From: Hormiphora californensis
Taxonomy: Eukaryota; Ctenophora; Tentaculata; Cydippida; Pleurobrachiidae
Direction of reading: 5' to 3'
Assembly (NCBI GenBank): GCA_020137815.1
Contig: CM035350.1
Coordinates: 911,011-975,010 of the forward strand
Length of the DNA stretch: 64,000 nucleotides
Both the position numbers and the translations under genes were made by a program. Shown here piece after piece: positions 57,575-64,000 of the stretch; within the stretch, counting starts at the first letter, position 1, and each line of letters begins with the position of its first letter. The notes below the pieces were generated by a model that did no database searches, was not told where the DNA came from, and saw only the letters and a list, made by a program, of their open reading frames with translations.

Positions 57575-58353
57575 GGGTAAACCGGGGCAAAATGGTTAAC
57601 TTTTTACTTAATCGGTTCTCACTCCCATTTAAAAAAAGATACAATGAAAAAAATTATATAGGATTAAAGTTCATTATTTTATCTTTCAAATAAGATAAAT
57701 TTCAACTCTAGGGACCATCATTTACTTAACTAAATAACTAATTTAAAAATTTTGGTCGGAAAAAATGGTACCGGGGCAATTCGGACAACACCAATAGGAG
57801 TGCTTTATTTCGTCACGTGGGAGTCACGTGAACGTCCTCACAACACCAGAAGAAGATTCCCGCCTGGTGTTGTTAGAGGTGGGGGCAATTCGAACAATGT
57901 AATCTACACGCAATCTACACGCTGGTCGTTCTTGTTCGAATTGCTCCGGTATCACGCGTGATCACGTGGTACAAAGAACTGCACATCATTGGCCCGGGAG
58001 TTAACCAAATTGCCCCGGTGTGTTAACCAAATTGCCCATGTTCGAATTGCCCCGGTTGTTCGAATTGCCCCGGTAATCTTAATTTACCAGAATTTTGAAT
58101 GAAAACATGCGAATATTTAAATTATTTTTATACCATCTGAAAGCTGATATTATTAGCTTTCAGCTGGTTTTTTCAAATCGGAAATTGACCAACTTAAACC
58201 GGATCTAGAGCCTATTTAGTGGTAACGGGCAGGCTCGAACGAGCAGTTTTCTTCTGGAGATAGGATGACGTCATTATGATAGCTTAACTAGGTGAGAGAC
58301 GGGCAGTACTATGTTCGAATTGCCCCGGTTGTTCGAATTGCCCCGGTTTACCC
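57575..58353. mobile_element. 779-bp MITE with internal gttcgaattgccccggt repeats
   Basis: The ends GGGTAAACCGGGGCAA and TTGCCCCGGTTTACCC are perfect complements, flanked by TA at 57573-57574 and 58354-58355. The 17-mer gttcgaattgccccggt occurs four times near the right end (about 58039-58074 and 58313-58347), and related gggcaattcg copies lie on the left. Only 14 bp separate it from the previous element. Confidence 0.8.
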
Positions 58354-58355
58354 TA

Positions 58356-59314
58356 CTAATAACTAAATAGTAGGTGGAAGCCAGGAGGTAGTCCAGATAC
58401 TTCGGAGTTTGGATCACGGATGGATGTAGGGAACGCAATATAAATAAAATATCTAAAGGACTCCTGCAGCAGGAAATGAAAGGAGACCCATTGCGTTTCC
58501 TGCTGTGGGAGTCCGTTGAACTTTTTGTAGGCTAAAACGTTTGGTCCCTTGAGACTTCTGAAATAAGTTAAGCTTTCAAGAGATTCCGTTAAGTTTTGGC
58601 AAATGCTACTGGCCGTATTGGCAGCACGGGATAAGGCATCGCTTTTCAACATGAACGATGAACGGTCAAAAGACGATTTTTCAAAAAGTCGGACCGCGTT
58701 TTTGATTTTTTGAGACAAAATTAAAATCAAAACTTTCAAAATAACGATTTATGTGCGCGGCGCAAATTTTTCAGTGCGCGGCGTCTCTTTGAGCCGCGCG
58801 GCGCGTGAATTTATTTTTCGAAGCTTCAAAAAATAAAAAAACTCAAGAACAGTTTCACAAATTTTTTGAACCTTGGAATGCGCTGCAGCCCCCTCATGCG
58901 CGCACCCCCGCAACGAGGTATTATATTATAAGGGGCCTGCAACGTATGCCAATTTTGAACCCGGAAACTGCTTCTGCTTCCCGCTCCCGCTCTAGTTGTC
59001 GCTGTATCCGCCTATCACCCATCTCACAGCCTTGATATTAACGATTGAAAGTCACAGGAGTAATAATAGGACTTAAAAAGTTACTAAATTATCGTCATCA
59101 ATAAATATGCCTCAGAATATTGCCACCGATCGTGCGTGCGTGCTTTTCCAAACTTGATCTTACTCGTTTCACTTTGCCATACGCACAGGCAATAGTTTTG
59201 TTTGAAGGTTGGTTTTGCGGGGTTTGTCTCGGTTCTTTGGGTTTGGTCTGGCAGCATGATTCATGTTCTCAACTTACTTTGTACTCTTTAATCTTTAGTT
59301 CAATTTCTTAGGCT
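58356..59314. other. upstream region of the V-ATPase B gene
   Basis: I see no gene. The stretch 58740-58810 is rich in gcgc. A pyrimidine-ended stretch with AG at 59311-59312 just before the ATG (tttcttag-gct) suggests a 5' UTR intron. Confidence 0.4.
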
Positions 59315-63821
<4,507 letters not shown>

Positions 63822-64000
63822 AACTAGGCCCACCTTCCACAAACTCTTATCTTCTCTCTCTCTCGCCCTCTCCCTCTAGTAACTTATATGCAACTCTCGG
63901 GGTAATATAATGAAGTGTTATGTACGATATGGCTGCTGGCGGTTTTATCGTTTTATGAATTTACCATGCAGTGCTGGGTAGTGCAGCGTACAATGTACCG

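Overview
This is eukaryotic nuclear DNA from an animal, most likely an early-branching one; a sponge is my best guess, but that is inference. The window encodes a type I TGF-beta/BMP receptor serine/threonine kinase (an animal-specific family), an LDLa-repeat seven-helix receptor, a Gal3ST-type sulfotransferase, an E2F factor with a retinoblastoma-pocket motif, and cilium proteins. Genes are compact, and most introns are 60-200 bp with GT-AG ends. The longer introns are filled with repeats.

Layout. Plus strand, 1-4935: pyruvate kinase 3' end, tubulin cofactor C (TBCC), the TRAIP ubiquitin ligase and ribosomal protein eL18. A 24-bp minisatellite and a mariner-type MITE follow. Minus strand, 6815-19817: cytosolic malate dehydrogenase, then an 11-exon E2F gene whose second intron carries a minisatellite, a LINE fragment and a hAT-like MITE. 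Plus strand, 22469-24764: an intronless FABP-like gene and PCNA. Minus strand, 25619-31006: Gal3ST-like sulfotransferase and TOP3A. A 1.3-kb foldback element separates TOP3A from a plus-strand LDLa GPCR (33015-37405). Positions 37406-44866 are repeat-rich and include nested foldback elements. The type I receptor kinase (44867-49836, plus) converges on two minus-strand cilium genes, ENKUR and a BBOF1-like gene (50556-56882). The vacuolar ATPase B subunit (59315-63821, plus) closes the window.

Functional themes are replication and cell cycle (E2F, PCNA, TOP3A, TRAIP), tubulin and cilium (TBCC, ENKUR, BBOF1), and housekeeping metabolism (pyruvate kinase, MDH1, V-ATPase, eL18). There is no operon-like logic apart from close spacing.

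Two features stand out. First, three arrays or duplications are built from splice sites: a 3' splice site with a TACTAAC branch point in E2F, a 5' splice site in the receptor kinase, and a duplicated acceptor in TRAIP. Second, at least 17 single-base frame breaks fall in seven otherwise conserved genes, while seven other complete genes, and the visible part of pyruvate kinase, read cleanly. Several breaks sit in homopolymers, so assembly error is the leading explanation. Exon coordinates were read by eye from splice sites and reading-frame continuity.
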